From Comamonas testosteroni TK102 (lineage in GTDB: Bacteria; Pseudomonadota; Gammaproteobacteria; Burkholderiales; Burkholderiaceae_C): 64,000 nt of DNA. Position numbers and translations under genes: made by a program. Every line of letters begins with the position of its first letter. Within the stretch, counting starts at the first letter, position 1. Positions 16,054 through 25,713 of the stretch are shown one piece after another. Location: positions 1,550,001-1,614,000 of the forward strand of contig NZ_CP006704.1 of assembly GCF_000739375.1 (NCBI RefSeq), read 5' to 3'. The notes beneath the pieces are model-generated. The model saw only the letters and a program-made list of their open reading frames with translations, searched no databases and had not been told where the DNA came from.

Positions 16054-16160
16054 GACGGATCTAGGGAAAACCCTTTGCATCTCAAGTGATTGAAATCATT
16101 GGAGTTTCTGTGGTTTTGTGGAATGCCTGCCTGCGGTGGTGTGTGGCTTCTGTTTTGAGA

Positions 16161-16179
16161 ATGAAATAATCGTTTTCAT
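16161..16179. promoter_or_regulatory. Dyad at the start of the sigma-54 regulator gene
   Basis: ATGAAA-TAATCGT-TTTCAT is a 6+6 inverted repeat about 110 bp upstream of the divergent sigma-54 promoter, where an enhancer site for the activator would be expected. It also overlaps the proposed ATG at 16178. The assignment is inference from symmetry and distance. Confidence 0.4.
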
Positions 16180-18188
16180 GAATGAAACAAATGCGATATC
16201 GAACGATGGCGTCAAACGTATGCCGACAGCTGGCCAGCCGCATTTGCCTCACATCGTCACCGTAGGCCGTTACCGTGTGGGGCGGGTGCTGGAGCGGCTG
16301 GCACAGCTCTGGTCGGGTGAGGCCAGGTTCTCGCATATCTCGGCTTCTTTCGACGATGCGGTGGCCCAGGTGTAGGCGCTCAATCTGCGCCAGCCCATCG
16401 ATGCCCTGGTGGGGGCGGGAGCCAGTGGTGCCTGGATTCGAGAACGCGTGGACATTCCAATGGCCATGGTCGAAGTGCGTGGCCTGGATTTGCTGCAGGC
16501 GCTGCGCCAGGCCAAGTTGCAGGCCACCGAAGAAGCTCCGCGCGTGGGTCTGGTCAACTTCGAGGTGCCGTCGCCGGTGGTGGCGCAGTTCGACAGCCTG
16601 TTCGGCCTGGGTCTGGTCCAGATCGCCTATCAAGGTCCGCATGACGCGCAGGCCTGCGTGCAGAAACTCAGGGAGTCGGGCGTTGGCGCCGTGGTGGCGC
16701 CGGGCCTGGTGGCCGATCTGGCAGAGCAGGCGGGCATGGCCAGCGTGTTGCTGTATTCCGACATTTCGGTGCGCCAGGCGCTCAGCGACGCCATGCTGCT
16801 GGCCCGGCATCGCCGCGCCGAGCGTGACCGGCATCAACGGCTGGAAACCGTGTTGCATCAGTTGCAGGACGGTGTGGCGGCCGTGGACGAGCGTGGCCGC
16901 ATTTGCGCGCTGAACCCACGCATGGCCGCCTTGCTCGGGGGCCCGGTCGAGGCCTTGCACGGCCGCATGCTGGACGAGGTGGCTCCGACCCTGGGCACGG
17001 CCCGGGCACTGGCGGGTGAGGAGGGGGGGGGAAGAGGTGGTGCAACTGGCCCTGCGTACCCTGGTGGTGCGACGTGCGCCCATTGTGGAGAACGGGCTGG
17101 TGAGCGGTGCTTTGCTGGTCTGCCGCGATCCCGCCGTGATCCAGCGGGCCGATCGCAGCCTGCGCGCCAGTCAGCGGCAAAGAGCTGCCGGTGTGCGCTG
17201 GCGCATTGAGGACTATCTGGGCAGCAGCCCCGCTGCCCAGCGCGTGCGACTGCTGGCCAGGCAGTATGCGAACAGCGATGCGACGGTGCTCGTTCTGGGC
17301 GAAAGCGGGACCGGCAAGGAGCTGGTGGCGCAAGGCATTCACAGCGCGGGACGGCGTGCAGAGCAGCCATTTCTGGCGGTCAACTGCGCAGCGCTCAGCG
17401 AAAGCTTGCTGGAGAGCGAGCTTTTCGGTTACGAGGAAGGCGCTTTTACCGGAGCCAGGCGCGGCGGCAAGATCGGCTTGATAGAGGCTGCGCATACCGG
17501 GACCCTGTTTCTCGATGAAATTGGCGACATGCCGCTGGCGCTGCAATCACGCTTGTTGCGCGTGCTGCAGGAGCGCGAGGTATTGCGCGTGGGTTCCACC
17601 ACGCCGATTCCCGTGGATGTGCGCGTGATTGCCGCCACCCATGCGGATCTGGCCGGTCAGGTCGGGCGTGGCCAGTTCCGCCGCGACCTCTATTACCGGC
17701 TGGCGGTGCTGCGGCTGAGCACGCCTTCGCTGCAAATGCGTGGCACTGCCGATATTGCGCAACTGGGCCGCGCCATGCTGGCTCAGCGCCTGAGCGCTGC
17801 AAGCGGGTTGCCCCGCGCACTGCATGACAGGGTGGAGCAGCAGCTCGATGCACTGCTGGCCAGGGCCGCGGCGCATGACTGGCCCGGCAACGTCCGTGAA
17901 CTCGACAACTGGGTGGAGCGTCTGCTGGCCTGCAGCGACTATCTGGGCTCAGGCCGGGGCGGCTTTCTGGATAAGGCGCGCTTGCTTGAGGTCTTCCCGG
18001 AGTGTGCCGATGGCCTGGCTCTGGCCGAGCCTGCCGCACCCCGGCAGGCACAGCTCAGAGACGCGGGTCGCCTTGCCGAACAGAAGCGATTGCGCGAGGT
18101 GCTGGAGTCGGTCGGGGGCGATCAGCGCCGGGCCTGTGAAATTCTCGGCATCAGCCGGGCCACTCTGTGGCGGCGCATGAAGGCTTAG
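16178..18188 (+). pseudogene. PrpR-like sigma-54-dependent activator, interrupted by a stop and a frameshift
   Basis: Read across the lesions this is a ~670-residue regulator: a PrpR_N-type sensor (from HIVTVGRYRVGRVLERL), a PAS-like segment (LETVLHQLQDGVAAVDERGR), an AAA+ domain with Walker A GESGTGKE and an intact GAFTGA loop ([11 protein letters not shown]), and a Fis-type DNA-binding end ([19 protein letters not shown]). An in-frame TAG at 16373-16375 ends translation after ~65 codons; the same frame then continues to 17023-17031, a run of nine G, where reading shifts by one base into the frame of the AAA+ domain. The domain motifs downstream are intact, so decay is recent, or the lesions include sequencing error or slippage. 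Divergent from the sigma-54 promoter of the Bug-lyase unit, its likely target. Confidence 0.85.
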
Positions 18189-18381
18189 CCGGGGTCCCGC
18201 GCTGTCGTACGTATTATTTTCGCCAATGGCTGGGATGCACGGCCTGAAATCCGGCGTCTGGCGCAACAATCTCCTGCCAGCCTCGGGCTTTCGAGGTCTC
18301 GAAGACTGCAGGCGCGGCAAGGCCGGGACGGACCACAAGGCAGGCTGGAGTTTTATCGATTGGGATCGGGAGAGACGGGTT

Positions 18382-19329
18382 ATGTCCGACGTGAGCGAGC
18401 TTGAGAACGAGAGTGCGGTCTATAGAACCTTGCTGGAGTCCACCAAGGCCATTCCCTGGAAGATCGACTGGGCGACCATGAAGTTCGCCTATATCGGCCC
18501 TCAGATCGAGAGCCTGCTTGGCTGGAGCCGTGAGAGCTGGGTCAGCGTCGAGGACTGGGCCATGCGCATGCACCCCGATGACCGCGAATATGTGGTGAAT
18601 TTCTGCGTGAGCCAGTCCCAGGCTGGCGTGGACCATGAGGCTGACTATCGCGCTCTGACCAAGGACAACGGCTATGTCTGGATTCGCGATGTGGTCCATG
18701 TGGTGCGCAATGCGCAAGGCGAGGCCCAGGCGCTGATCGGCTTCATGTTCGACATCAGCGAACGCAAGAAGACCGAGGAAAGGCTGCTCAGTCTGCAGAA
18801 GGAGCTGGAGGTGCTCTCCTTCAAGGATGGTCTGACCAGCATTGCCAACCGGCGCTGCTTCGATACCAGCTTCGAGCGGGAATGGGAGCGCACGCGCAGC
18901 GATGGCAAGCCCCTGTCCATGCTGCTGTTCGATGTTGATTTCTTCAAGCAATACAACGATTTGTACGGCCATATCCAGGGCGACAAATGTCTGGTGGATA
19001 TTGCGCAGACCCTGCGTCTGGCGCTGGACGGTCAGCGTGACCTGGTGGCGCGTTACGGTGGCGAGGAGTTTGTGGTGCTGCTGCCCGAAGCCGATGCAGA
19101 AACCGCGCAAAAAGTGGCCGAGCGCTGCCAGCGCCTGATCCAGAAACAGTCCATCGTGCATGCGCTGTCGCCCCATGGCCGGCGGGTCACCATGAGCATT
19201 GGTGCGGGCACGGTGCTGCCGGCAGAGCATGATCGACCTGCCGGCTTTATAGAGGCCGTGGACCGGCAGCTCTATGCGGCCAAGAACAAGGGCCGCCACC
19301 GGATTGAAAGCGTCATCTTGGGCGCTTGA
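18382..19329 (+). CDS. PAS-GGDEF diguanylate cyclase
   Basis: A 315-residue soluble protein with an N-terminal PAS domain of the PAS_3 type (WKIDWATMKFAYIGPQIESL ... VWIRDVVHVVRNAQGE), a linker ISERKKTEERL, and a C-terminal GGDEF domain whose active site reads RYGGEEF. It should make cyclic di-GMP under control of an unknown PAS signal. The inhibitory RxxD site is not present at the usual position (GQRD there). ATG 18382 follows a purine-rich GGGAGAG. It lies between the broken activator and the convergent prpF gene, without evident link to either. Confidence 0.88.
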   Translation: MSDVSELENESAVYRTLLESTKAIPWKIDWATMKFAYIGPQIESLLGWSRESWVSVEDWAMRMHPDDREYVVNFCVSQSQAGVDHEADYRALTKDNGYVWIRDVVHVVRNAQGEAQALIGFMFDISERKKTEERLLSLQKELEVLSFKDGLTSIANRRCFDTSFEREWERTRSDGKPLSMLLFDVDFFKQYNDLYGHIQGDKCLVDIAQTLRLALDGQRDLVARYGGEEFVVLLPEADAETAQKVAERCQRLIQKQSIVHALSPHGRRVTMSIGAGTVLPAEHDRPAGFIEAVDRQLYAAKNKGRHRIESVILGA

Positions 19330-19379
19330 ACCCTGCCCAGGCCTGCGTGCGGCAGGCGCCCGGCAGGGCATACCCGGTG

Positions 19380-20573
19380 TCAGGCCTGCAGCACCTCGCC
19401 CGGCACCCGTACCCAGCCTTCCATCAGAATGCGGGCGCTGCGGCTCATCAAGGCCTTGGTGACCAGCCATTGACCATGCTCGCTCCTGGCTTCGGCCCCC
19501 ACACGCAGGGTGCCGCTGGGATGGCCAAAGCGCACGGACTGGCGCTCGCCGCCGCCCGCCGCCAGATTGACCAGCGTGCCGGGAATGGCGGCAGCCGTGC
19601 CGATGGCGACGGCGGCCGTGCCCATCATGGCGTGATGCAGCTTGCCCATGGAAAGCGCCCGCACCACGAGATCGATGTCCCGGGCGGCAATGGTTTTGCC
19701 GCTTGAGGCGATATAGCTTTGCGCAGGGGCCACAAAGCCTATCTTGGGCGTGTGCTGGCGCGTGGCGGCTTCGTCCAGATGCTTGATCAGACCCATCCTG
19801 AGTGCGCCATGGGCGCGGATGGCTTCGAACCTGGCCAGGGCGGGGCCATCGCCGTTGATGGCATCCTGCAGTTCGCAGCCGGTATAGCCCAGCTCTCTGG
19901 CATCGAGAAAGATGGTCGGAATGCCGGCATTGATGAGGGTTGCGCAAAAGCGGCCGACACCGGGCACGTCCAGCTCGTCGCAGACATTGCCGGTGGGAAA
20001 CATGGCCGCTCCGCCCTCACCTTCATCGGCGGGATCCAGGAACTCCAGGGCCACTTCGGCAGCGGCAAAGGTCACGCCGTCCAATTCGAAGTCCCCGGTC
20101 TCCTGCACCTGGCCATCGCGGATCTGCACATGGTTGACGATGGTCTTGCCGATATTGGCTTGCCAGATGCGAATGGTGGCCACGCCGTTGAGCGGAATGC
20201 GCTCGGCCGGAATCAGGCCCATGTGAATGGCGCAGGGGCCGACGGCAGCGCTCAGGTTGCCGCAGTTGCCGCTCCAGTCCACAAAAGGCTGATCGATGGA
20301 AACCTGGCCAAACAGATAGTCCACATCGTGATCGGCGCTTGCGCTCTGGCTGAGGATCACGCCCTTGCTGGTGGAGGATGAGGCATTGCCCATGCCGTCA
20401 ATCTGTTTGCCATAGGGGTCGGGGCTGCCCAGGGTGCGCAGAAAGATGGCGTCGCGAACAGGGCCGGGCTGTCGGGCCGCTTCGGGTAGATCCTGAAGCT
20501 TGAAGAACACACCTTTGCTGGTGCCTCCGCGCATATAGGTGGCGGGAATGCGGATTTGCGAAGTGAGGGACAT
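19380..20573 (-). CDS. prpF: 2-methylaconitate cis-trans isomerase, AcnD partner
   Basis: A 397-residue protein of the diaminopimelate-epimerase-like PrpF family. It begins with PATYMRGGTSKGVFF, which carries the conserved GGTSKG, and has DGMGNASSSTSKG, DWSGNCGNLSAAVG and GKLHHAMMGT further on. In the AcnD branch of the methylcitrate cycle, PrpF isomerises the trans-2-methylaconitate made by AcnD. It is the last gene of the prpC-gntR-acnD-2H-prpF unit. ATG 20573 is preferred because the family pattern starts a few residues later. Confidence 0.95.
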   Translation of the reverse strand: MSLTSQIRIPATYMRGGTSKGVFFKLQDLPEAARQPGPVRDAIFLRTLGSPDPYGKQIDGMGNASSSTSKGVILSQSASADHDVDYLFGQVSIDQPFVDWSGNCGNLSAAVGPCAIHMGLIPAERIPLNGVATIRIWQANIGKTIVNHVQIRDGQVQETGDFELDGVTFAAAEVALEFLDPADEGEGGAAMFPTGNVCDELDVPGVGRFCATLINAGIPTIFLDARELGYTGCELQDAINGDGPALARFEAIRAHGALRMGLIKHLDEAATRQHTPKIGFVAPAQSYIASSGKTIAARDIDLVVRALSMGKLHHAMMGTAAVAIGTAAAIPGTLVNLAAGGGERQSVRFGHPSGTLRVGAEARSEHGQWLVTKALMSRSARILMEGWVRVPGEVLQA

Positions 20574-20627
20574 GGAATGGCAAACAAACAAGGTATTCAA
20601 GGCTCAAGCCAGGGCTTGAGCCTTGAA

Positions 20628-21203
20628 TCAGTGAAACAGGCGTAGCTGTTGAGGACGAGGCGGAGAGCCGGAAGCCAATGGCCAGCGATGCAGTACCTGG
20701 TAGCGTAACTGCTTGCCTGTGTCGGTTCGCTCGACCAGCTGGATCTCATCGATCAGCCAGTCGACGGGGTCGATACGCCTAGTGGGCAGGGCATGCAGAG
20801 CTCTGTAGCTGATGGTGATATGCGGTCCATGGCCGCCATCCTTGAAGCCGTGGGATTCCAACGCTGTCTGTAGCGTTGTCAGCAGTCGGTTGAAAGGCTC
20901 TGGACGTCCGCGGGTGCGCAAAGACCAGTGAATGCGCTCGCCCACCTCACCGCGAACGCGGTTGAAGCTGAGCTCGAAGGCCTTCAGCTGCGCCTCTTGC
21001 ACGGCATTGCCTGCGGCCAACAAGGCGAGCATTGCCTCTTGCCCCGAGTCAAACGGGCCACACCAGGTCTGGTGCCAGTTGTCTGGAGAGAACAGCCGCT
21101 CGCCCAGCTCCTCATCCAGGCCCAAAGCGCTGATCCGGGCACGCAGGCGATCACGTACCGGGCTTTTGGGCTGGGTGACAATCAGTATGCGTGCCTGGCT
21201 CAT
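20628..21203 (-). CDS. 2H phosphoesterase / 2'-5' RNA ligase-like protein
   Basis: A 191-residue protein with the two HxT motifs that define 2H phosphoesterases: H44-Q-T46 (in NWHQTWCGPF) and H128-I-T130 (in GPHITIS). The family includes LigT/ThpR and cyclic phosphodiesterases acting on RNA or nucleotide 2',3'-cyclic phosphates. It lies between acnD and prpF with short gaps (9 bp and 54 bp), so it is probably cotranscribed. It is not a known methylcitrate-cycle enzyme, making the location unexpected. The specific substrate is unknown. Confidence 0.75.
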   Translation of the reverse strand: MSQARILIVTQPKSPVRDRLRARISALGLDEELGERLFSPDNWHQTWCGPFDSGQEAMLALLAAGNAVQEAQLKAFELSFNRVRGEVGERIHWSLRTRGRPEPFNRLLTTLQTALESHGFKDGGHGPHITISYRALHALPTRRIDPVDWLIDEIQLVERTDTGKQLRYQVLHRWPLASGSPPRPQQLRLFH

Positions 21204-21212
21204 CGCTGCTCC

Positions 21213-23849
21213 TTAGTTCACAAGTTCAGCCGTCGATGCGGAATCGGCCGCTGCGCTGTCCGCCAGGAAGTCCTGGGCAAAGCGCTGCAGCACGCCACCG
21301 GCCTCGTAAATCGAGACTTCCTCAGCGGTATCTAGGCGACACAGCACCGGCACTTCGGTGCGGGCACCAGTTGTTCGGTGGATATGAAGTGTAAGCGTGG
21401 CCTGGGGGCTACGCTGGCCGATGACATCAAAGATCTCGGTGCCATTCAACCCCAGTGTGTGGCGGCTTGTGCCGGGCAGGAACTCCAGCGGCAACACCCC
21501 CATACCGATCAGATTGGTGCGGTGAATGCGCTCGAAGCCCTCGGCCACGATGGCCTCCACACCGGCCAGGCGCACGCCCTTGGCGGCCCAGTCGCGGCTT
21601 GATCCCTGGCCATAGTCGGCTCCGGCGATGATGACCAGCGGCTGCTTGCGCTCCATATAGGTCTCTATGGCTTCCCACATGCGCAGCGTCCGGCCTTCGG
21701 GTTCGACGCGGGCGAGAGAGCCCTGGCGCACCTTGCCCTGGTCGTCCACCACCATTTCGTTGAAGAGCTTGGGGTTGGCAAAGGTAGCGCGCTGTGCGGT
21801 CAGGTGGTCGCCGCGATGCGTGGCATAGGAGTTGAAGTCCTCCTCGGGCAGACCCATTTTGTGCAGATACTCTCCTGCGGCCGAGTCCATCAGAATGGCG
21901 TTGGACGGCGAGAGATGATCGGTGGTGATGTTGTCGGGCAGTATGGCCAGTGGGCGCATGCCGCGCAGCGTGCGCTTAGCGGCCAGCGCACCCTCCCAGT
22001 AGGGCGGGCGGCGGATATAGGTGCTCTGCGGGCGCCAGTCATACAGTGCCCCGACCTTTTCGCCCTGGTCTGCGCGGATGGCAAACATGGGCTCATAGAC
22101 CGCGCGGAACTGCTCGGGGTGGACGGCGGCCTTGGCCACGGCATCGATTTCCTCGTCGCTGGGCCAGATGTCCTTCAAGCGGATCTCGCGGCCCTGGAAG
22201 AGGCCCAGCACATCGTTCTCGATATCGAAGCGGATGGTGCCCGCAATCGCATAGGCCACGACCAGCGGCGGCGAAGCCAGGAAGGCCTGCCTGGCTTGGG
22301 GGTGGATGCGGCCATCGAAGTTGCGATTGCCGGAGAGCACGGCGGTGGTGTGGAGGTCGCGATCCACGATTTCCTGCTGAATGGCGGGATCGAGTGCGCC
22401 GCTCATGCCGTTGCAGGTGGTGCAGGCAAAGGCCACCACGCCAAAGCCCAGCGCCTCCAGGTCATGCAGCAGACCGGCGTGTTCCAGATACAGCGGCACG
22501 GTCCTGGAGCCGGGAGCCAGAGAGGTCTTGACCCAGGGCTTGCGCGTCAGACCCAGATTGCGCGCATTGCGCGCCAGCAGGCCGGCCGCGATCACATTGC
22601 GTGGATTGCTGGTATTGGTGCAGCTGGTAATGGCTGCAATGATGACCGCTCCATCGGGCATCCTGCCATCGGTTTGCGTCCATTCACCGGCAATGCCTCT
22701 TGCCGCAAGCTCGCTGGTTGCCAGGCGGGCGTGTGGATTGGAAGGGCCGGCCATATTGCGCACCACGCCGGACAGGTCAAAGCTCAGCGTACGTTCGTAC
22801 TCGGCATTCTCCAGACTGTCTGCCCACAGACCTGCCTGTTTGGCGTAGCGCTCTACCAGTTGCACCTGCTCGGGCTCGCGCCCCGTCAGGCGCAGATAGT
22901 CGATCGTCTGTTCGTCGATCGCAAACATGGCCGCCGTGGCGCCGTATTCGGGCGCCATGTTCGAGATGGTGGCGCGGTCGCCGATGGAGAGGCTGCGTGC
23001 GCCTTCGCCATGGAACTCCAGATAGCTGCCCACCACTTTTTGCTGACGCAGGAATTGGGTCAGGGCCAGCACGATATCGGTGGCGGTAATGCCTTTCTGA
23101 CGCTTGCCGCTCAGCTGCACGCCAACGATTTCGGGCAGGCGCATCCACGATGCGCGACCCAGCATCACGCTCTCGGCCTCCAGCCCGCCCACGCCCACGG
23201 CGATCACGCCCAGGGCATCGACATGCGGCGTGTGACTGTCCGTGCCCACCAGAGTATCGGGATATGCTTCACCATCGATAGCATGGATCACAGGGCTCAT
23301 GCGCTCCAGATTGATCTGGTGCATGATCCCGTTGCCCGGCGGAATCACCTCCACATTCTTGAAGGCCTGTTTGCACCACTCGATGAAATGAAAGCGGTCT
23401 TCATTGCGCCGGTCTTCGATGGCGCGGTTTTTCTCAAAGGCTTGAGGATCGTCGCCACCGCACTCCACGGCCAGCGAGTGGTCCACGATCAGCTGCACGG
23501 GCACCACGGGATTGACGGCGGCAGGATCGCCACCTTGCCCGGCAATCGCATCACGCAGGCCGGCCAGATCCACGAGAGCCGTCTGGCCCAGGATGTCATG
23601 ACAGACCACGCGGGCCGGAAACCAGGGAAAGTCGCGCTCGCGCTTGCGGTCAATGATTTGCGTGAGGCATTCGTCCAGAATGGCCGGGCTGCAACGGCGC
23701 ACCAGGTTTTCGGCATGGACGCGGCTGGTATAGGGTAAGGTGGCCCAAGCGCCGGGAGAGATCTCTTCCACAGCAGCCTGCGCATCGAAGTAGTGAAGCT
23801 GACTGCCTGGCAGGGGCTTGCGGTAAGGCTGGAATTGGGGCGTGTTCAT
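21213..23849 (-). CDS. acnD: Fe/S-dependent 2-methylisocitrate dehydratase
   Basis: An 878-residue aconitase-superfamily protein. The iron-sulphur ligands are seen in SCTNTSNP and ACTTCNG; the swivel domain near the C-terminus has DYGQGSSRDWAAKG. The N-terminal FQPYRKPLPGSQLHYFDAQAA and the neighbouring prpF mark it as AcnD, which dehydrates 2-methylcitrate and requires PrpF. It acts in cytoplasmic propionyl-CoA oxidation. It follows the short GntR gene by 21 bp. Confidence 0.95.
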   Translation of the reverse strand: MNTPQFQPYRKPLPGSQLHYFDAQAAVEEISPGAWATLPYTSRVHAENLVRRCSPAILDECLTQIIDRKRERDFPWFPARVVCHDILGQTALVDLAGLRDAIAGQGGDPAAVNPVVPVQLIVDHSLAVECGGDDPQAFEKNRAIEDRRNEDRFHFIEWCKQAFKNVEVIPPGNGIMHQINLERMSPVIHAIDGEAYPDTLVGTDSHTPHVDALGVIAVGVGGLEAESVMLGRASWMRLPEIVGVQLSGKRQKGITATDIVLALTQFLRQQKVVGSYLEFHGEGARSLSIGDRATISNMAPEYGATAAMFAIDEQTIDYLRLTGREPEQVQLVERYAKQAGLWADSLENAEYERTLSFDLSGVVRNMAGPSNPHARLATSELAARGIAGEWTQTDGRMPDGAVIIAAITSCTNTSNPRNVIAAGLLARNARNLGLTRKPWVKTSLAPGSRTVPLYLEHAGLLHDLEALGFGVVAFACTTCNGMSGALDPAIQQEIVDRDLHTTAVLSGNRNFDGRIHPQARQAFLASPPLVVAYAIAGTIRFDIENDVLGLFQGREIRLKDIWPSDEEIDAVAKAAVHPEQFRAVYEPMFAIRADQGEKVGALYDWRPQSTYIRRPPYWEGALAAKRTLRGMRPLAILPDNITTDHLSPSNAILMDSAAGEYLHKMGLPEEDFNSYATHRGDHLTAQRATFANPKLFNEMVVDDQGKVRQGSLARVEPEGRTLRMWEAIETYMERKQPLVIIAGADYGQGSSRDWAAKGVRLAGVEAIVAEGFERIHRTNLIGMGVLPLEFLPGTSRHTLGLNGTEIFDVIGQRSPQATLTLHIHRTTGARTEVPVLCRLDTAEEVSIYEAGGVLQRFAQDFLADSAAADSASTAELVN

Positions 23850-23870
23850 TGTCTTGTCTGTTCGCGGTTC

Positions 23871-24320
23871 TCAGAGCGCCGGAGCTGTGCGCTGGTGCTC
23901 GATCAGTGGGGCGGAAAACGTCAGGGGAGTGCGCGGTGCGGGACCCAAGGCCAGTTGCAGCCTTGCTTGTGCGATGGCATACAGGCGCTCGGTCAGCTCT
24001 GTGCCGCCCCGGGGCTGCTGGCATTGCAACTGCGCAAGGTGGTGTGCAAGCAAGGAGCACAGCTGCTGGGCCTCGGCCACCTGAGCCGTCGTGAGCCGAG
24101 TGACCGTCATGCCCCGCCTTGGCTGGGCCGTCAGCAGGCCTTCGTGGCATAGCAGCTTCATGGCTTCGCGCACGGGGGTGCGGCTCACGCCAAACTCCCG
24201 CGCCAGCGCACCATCGTTGGTGTCCGAGCCGGGCGGCAAGCGGTGGCTCAGAATGCGTTCACGCAGTTTGTCGGCGATGGCAATGCACAGTGAATGGGAT
24301 TGCATGGGCTTGGCGGTCAT
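23871..24320 (-). CDS. Short GntR-family regulator in the prp operon
   Basis: A 149-residue protein. Residues about 10-75 form a GntR winged helix-turn-helix (IADKLRERILSHRLPPGSDT, REFGVSRTPVREAMKLL), followed by the start of an FCD-like helical segment (TTAQVAEAQQLCSLLAHHL). FCD-type GntR proteins are usually over 200 residues and carry metal-binding His/Asp residues, which are not evident here, so the sensor is truncated or reduced. It lies between prpC (16 bp) and acnD (21 bp) on the same strand, suggesting it modulates the operon it sits in. Confidence 0.8.
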   Translation of the reverse strand: MTAKPMQSHSLCIAIADKLRERILSHRLPPGSDTNDGALAREFGVSRTPVREAMKLLCHEGLLTAQPRRGMTVTRLTTAQVAEAQQLCSLLAHHLAQLQCQQPRGGTELTERLYAIAQARLQLALGPAPRTPLTFSAPLIEHQRTAPAL

Positions 24321-24336
24321 GGCGCTCGGAAGAGAT

Positions 24337-25542
24337 TTACTGGCGTTCGTCGATAGGAACGAACTTCAAATCATCCGGGCCTGTGTAGTTGGCGCTGGGG
24401 CGAATGATCTTGTTGTCCTGGCGCTGCTCGATGATGTGCGCTGCCCAGCCACTGGTGCGCGCAATCACGAACAGCGGCGTGAACATGGCAGTGGGAACGC
24501 CCATCATGTGGTAGCTGACGGCGCTGAACCAGTCGAGGTTGGGGAACATGTTCTTGACTTCCCACATCACCGACTCCAGACGCGCGGCAATGTCGTACAT
24601 CTTGGTGCTGCCGGCTTCGTCCGACAGCTTCCTGGCTACGCCCTTGATCACAACATTGCGGGGGTCGCTCACGGTGTAGACCGGGTGGCCGAAGCCGATC
24701 ACGACCTCCCTGGCATCCACGCGGCGGCGGATGTCGGCCTCGGCTTCGGCCGGGTTGTCATAGCGCTTCTGTATCTCGAATGCCACTTCGTTGGCTCCAC
24801 CATGCTTGGGACCACGCAGCGCACCAATCGCCCCAGTGATCGCCGAATACATATCGCTGCCCGTGCCAGCCACCACGCGGGCCGTGAAGGTCGAGGCGTT
24901 GAACTCATGCTCGGCATACAGATTGAGCGAGGTATGCATGGCACGTACCCAGCTCTCGGATGGCTTGGCACCATGCAAAAGATGCAGAAAGTGCCCGCCG
25001 ATGGAGTCGTCCCCGGTTTCGACCTCGATGCGGCGGCCCGAGTTGCTGAAGTGATACCAGTACAGCAGCATGGAGCCCAGGCTGGCCATCAGGCGGTCGG
25101 CAATATCGCGTGCGCCAGGAAGGTTGTGGTCATCTTTCTCCGGCAGTGCGCAGCCCAGGGCAGAGACGCCAGTGCGCATCACGTCCATGGGGTGGCTGGC
25201 GGCTGGCAGTTGTTCCAGCGCAGCCTTCACGCTGCCAGGCAGTCCGCGCAAGGCCTTGAGCTTGGCTCTGTAGGCCTTGAGTTCGGCCTGTGTGGGCAGC
25301 TTGCCATGTACCAGCAGATGGGCGATCTCTTCGAATTCACAGACCTCGGCAATGTCCAGAATGTCGTAGCCCCGGTAGTGCAAATCGTTGCCGGTCTTGC
25401 CCACGGTGCAGAGCGCCGTATTGCCTGCCGTGACGCCGGAGAGGGCGACTGATTTCTTGGCTTTGAAACCGGCGGTGGTGCTTGCCGGAATCTGCTGGCT
25501 GGCGCCGGTGGTGGTGGCAGATGCCGTGGCTGCGGTACTCAT
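24337..25542 (-). CDS. prpC: 2-methylcitrate synthase
   Basis: A 401-residue citrate-synthase family protein that condenses propionyl-CoA with oxaloacetate. Signatures include [13 protein letters not shown], the GPKHGGANE motif (catalytic His), FGHPVY (second His) and [19 protein letters not shown] with the catalytic Asp/Arg region. The first ~30 residues are Ala/Thr-rich and not conserved, so translation could start slightly later. First gene of the minus-strand methylcitrate unit, divergent from the ScfR-type regulator. Confidence 0.95.
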   Translation of the reverse strand: MSTAATASATTTGASQQIPASTTAGFKAKKSVALSGVTAGNTALCTVGKTGNDLHYRGYDILDIAEVCEFEEIAHLLVHGKLPTQAELKAYRAKLKALRGLPGSVKAALEQLPAASHPMDVMRTGVSALGCALPEKDDHNLPGARDIADRLMASLGSMLLYWYHFSNSGRRIEVETGDDSIGGHFLHLLHGAKPSESWVRAMHTSLNLYAEHEFNASTFTARVVAGTGSDMYSAITGAIGALRGPKHGGANEVAFEIQKRYDNPAEAEADIRRRVDAREVVIGFGHPVYTVSDPRNVVIKGVARKLSDEAGSTKMYDIAARLESVMWEVKNMFPNLDWFSAVSYHMMGVPTAMFTPLFVIARTSGWAAHIIEQRQDNKIIRPSANYTGPDDLKFVPIDERQ

Positions 25543-25591
25543 GGGTGTCTCCTGGAAGTTGTGGACTCTGAGGTGGTTTGGTCTGCGATAC

Positions 25592-25682
25592 TTCGCAATC
25601 TACGCATTTGCTTTCTCTGCGTATAGAACTGAATTGGTGAATGCTTGCGAAACTGAATGCATGCATTTGCGAATGTTGCGAA
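25592..25682. promoter_or_regulatory. Repeated TTGCGAA motifs between prpC and its divergent regulator
   Basis: TTGCGAA occurs at 25645-25651, 25667-25673 and 25676-25682, with its reverse complement TTCGCAA at 25592-25598, all within the 171-bp divergent region. Actinobacterial relatives of the regulator (RamB, mycobacterial PrpR) bind TTTGCAAA-like sites, and these repeats are close variants. They are the likely operators for the neighbouring regulator. Confidence 0.65.
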
Positions 25683-25713
25683 TTTCTGAGATCAACAAAC
25701 AAGGAGCAAGCCA

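Noticed and set aside
18214..19947. Long minus-strand open frame over the GGDEF gene and prpF end
   Set aside because: It is antisense to a well-supported GGDEF domain and overlaps prpF; no family features.
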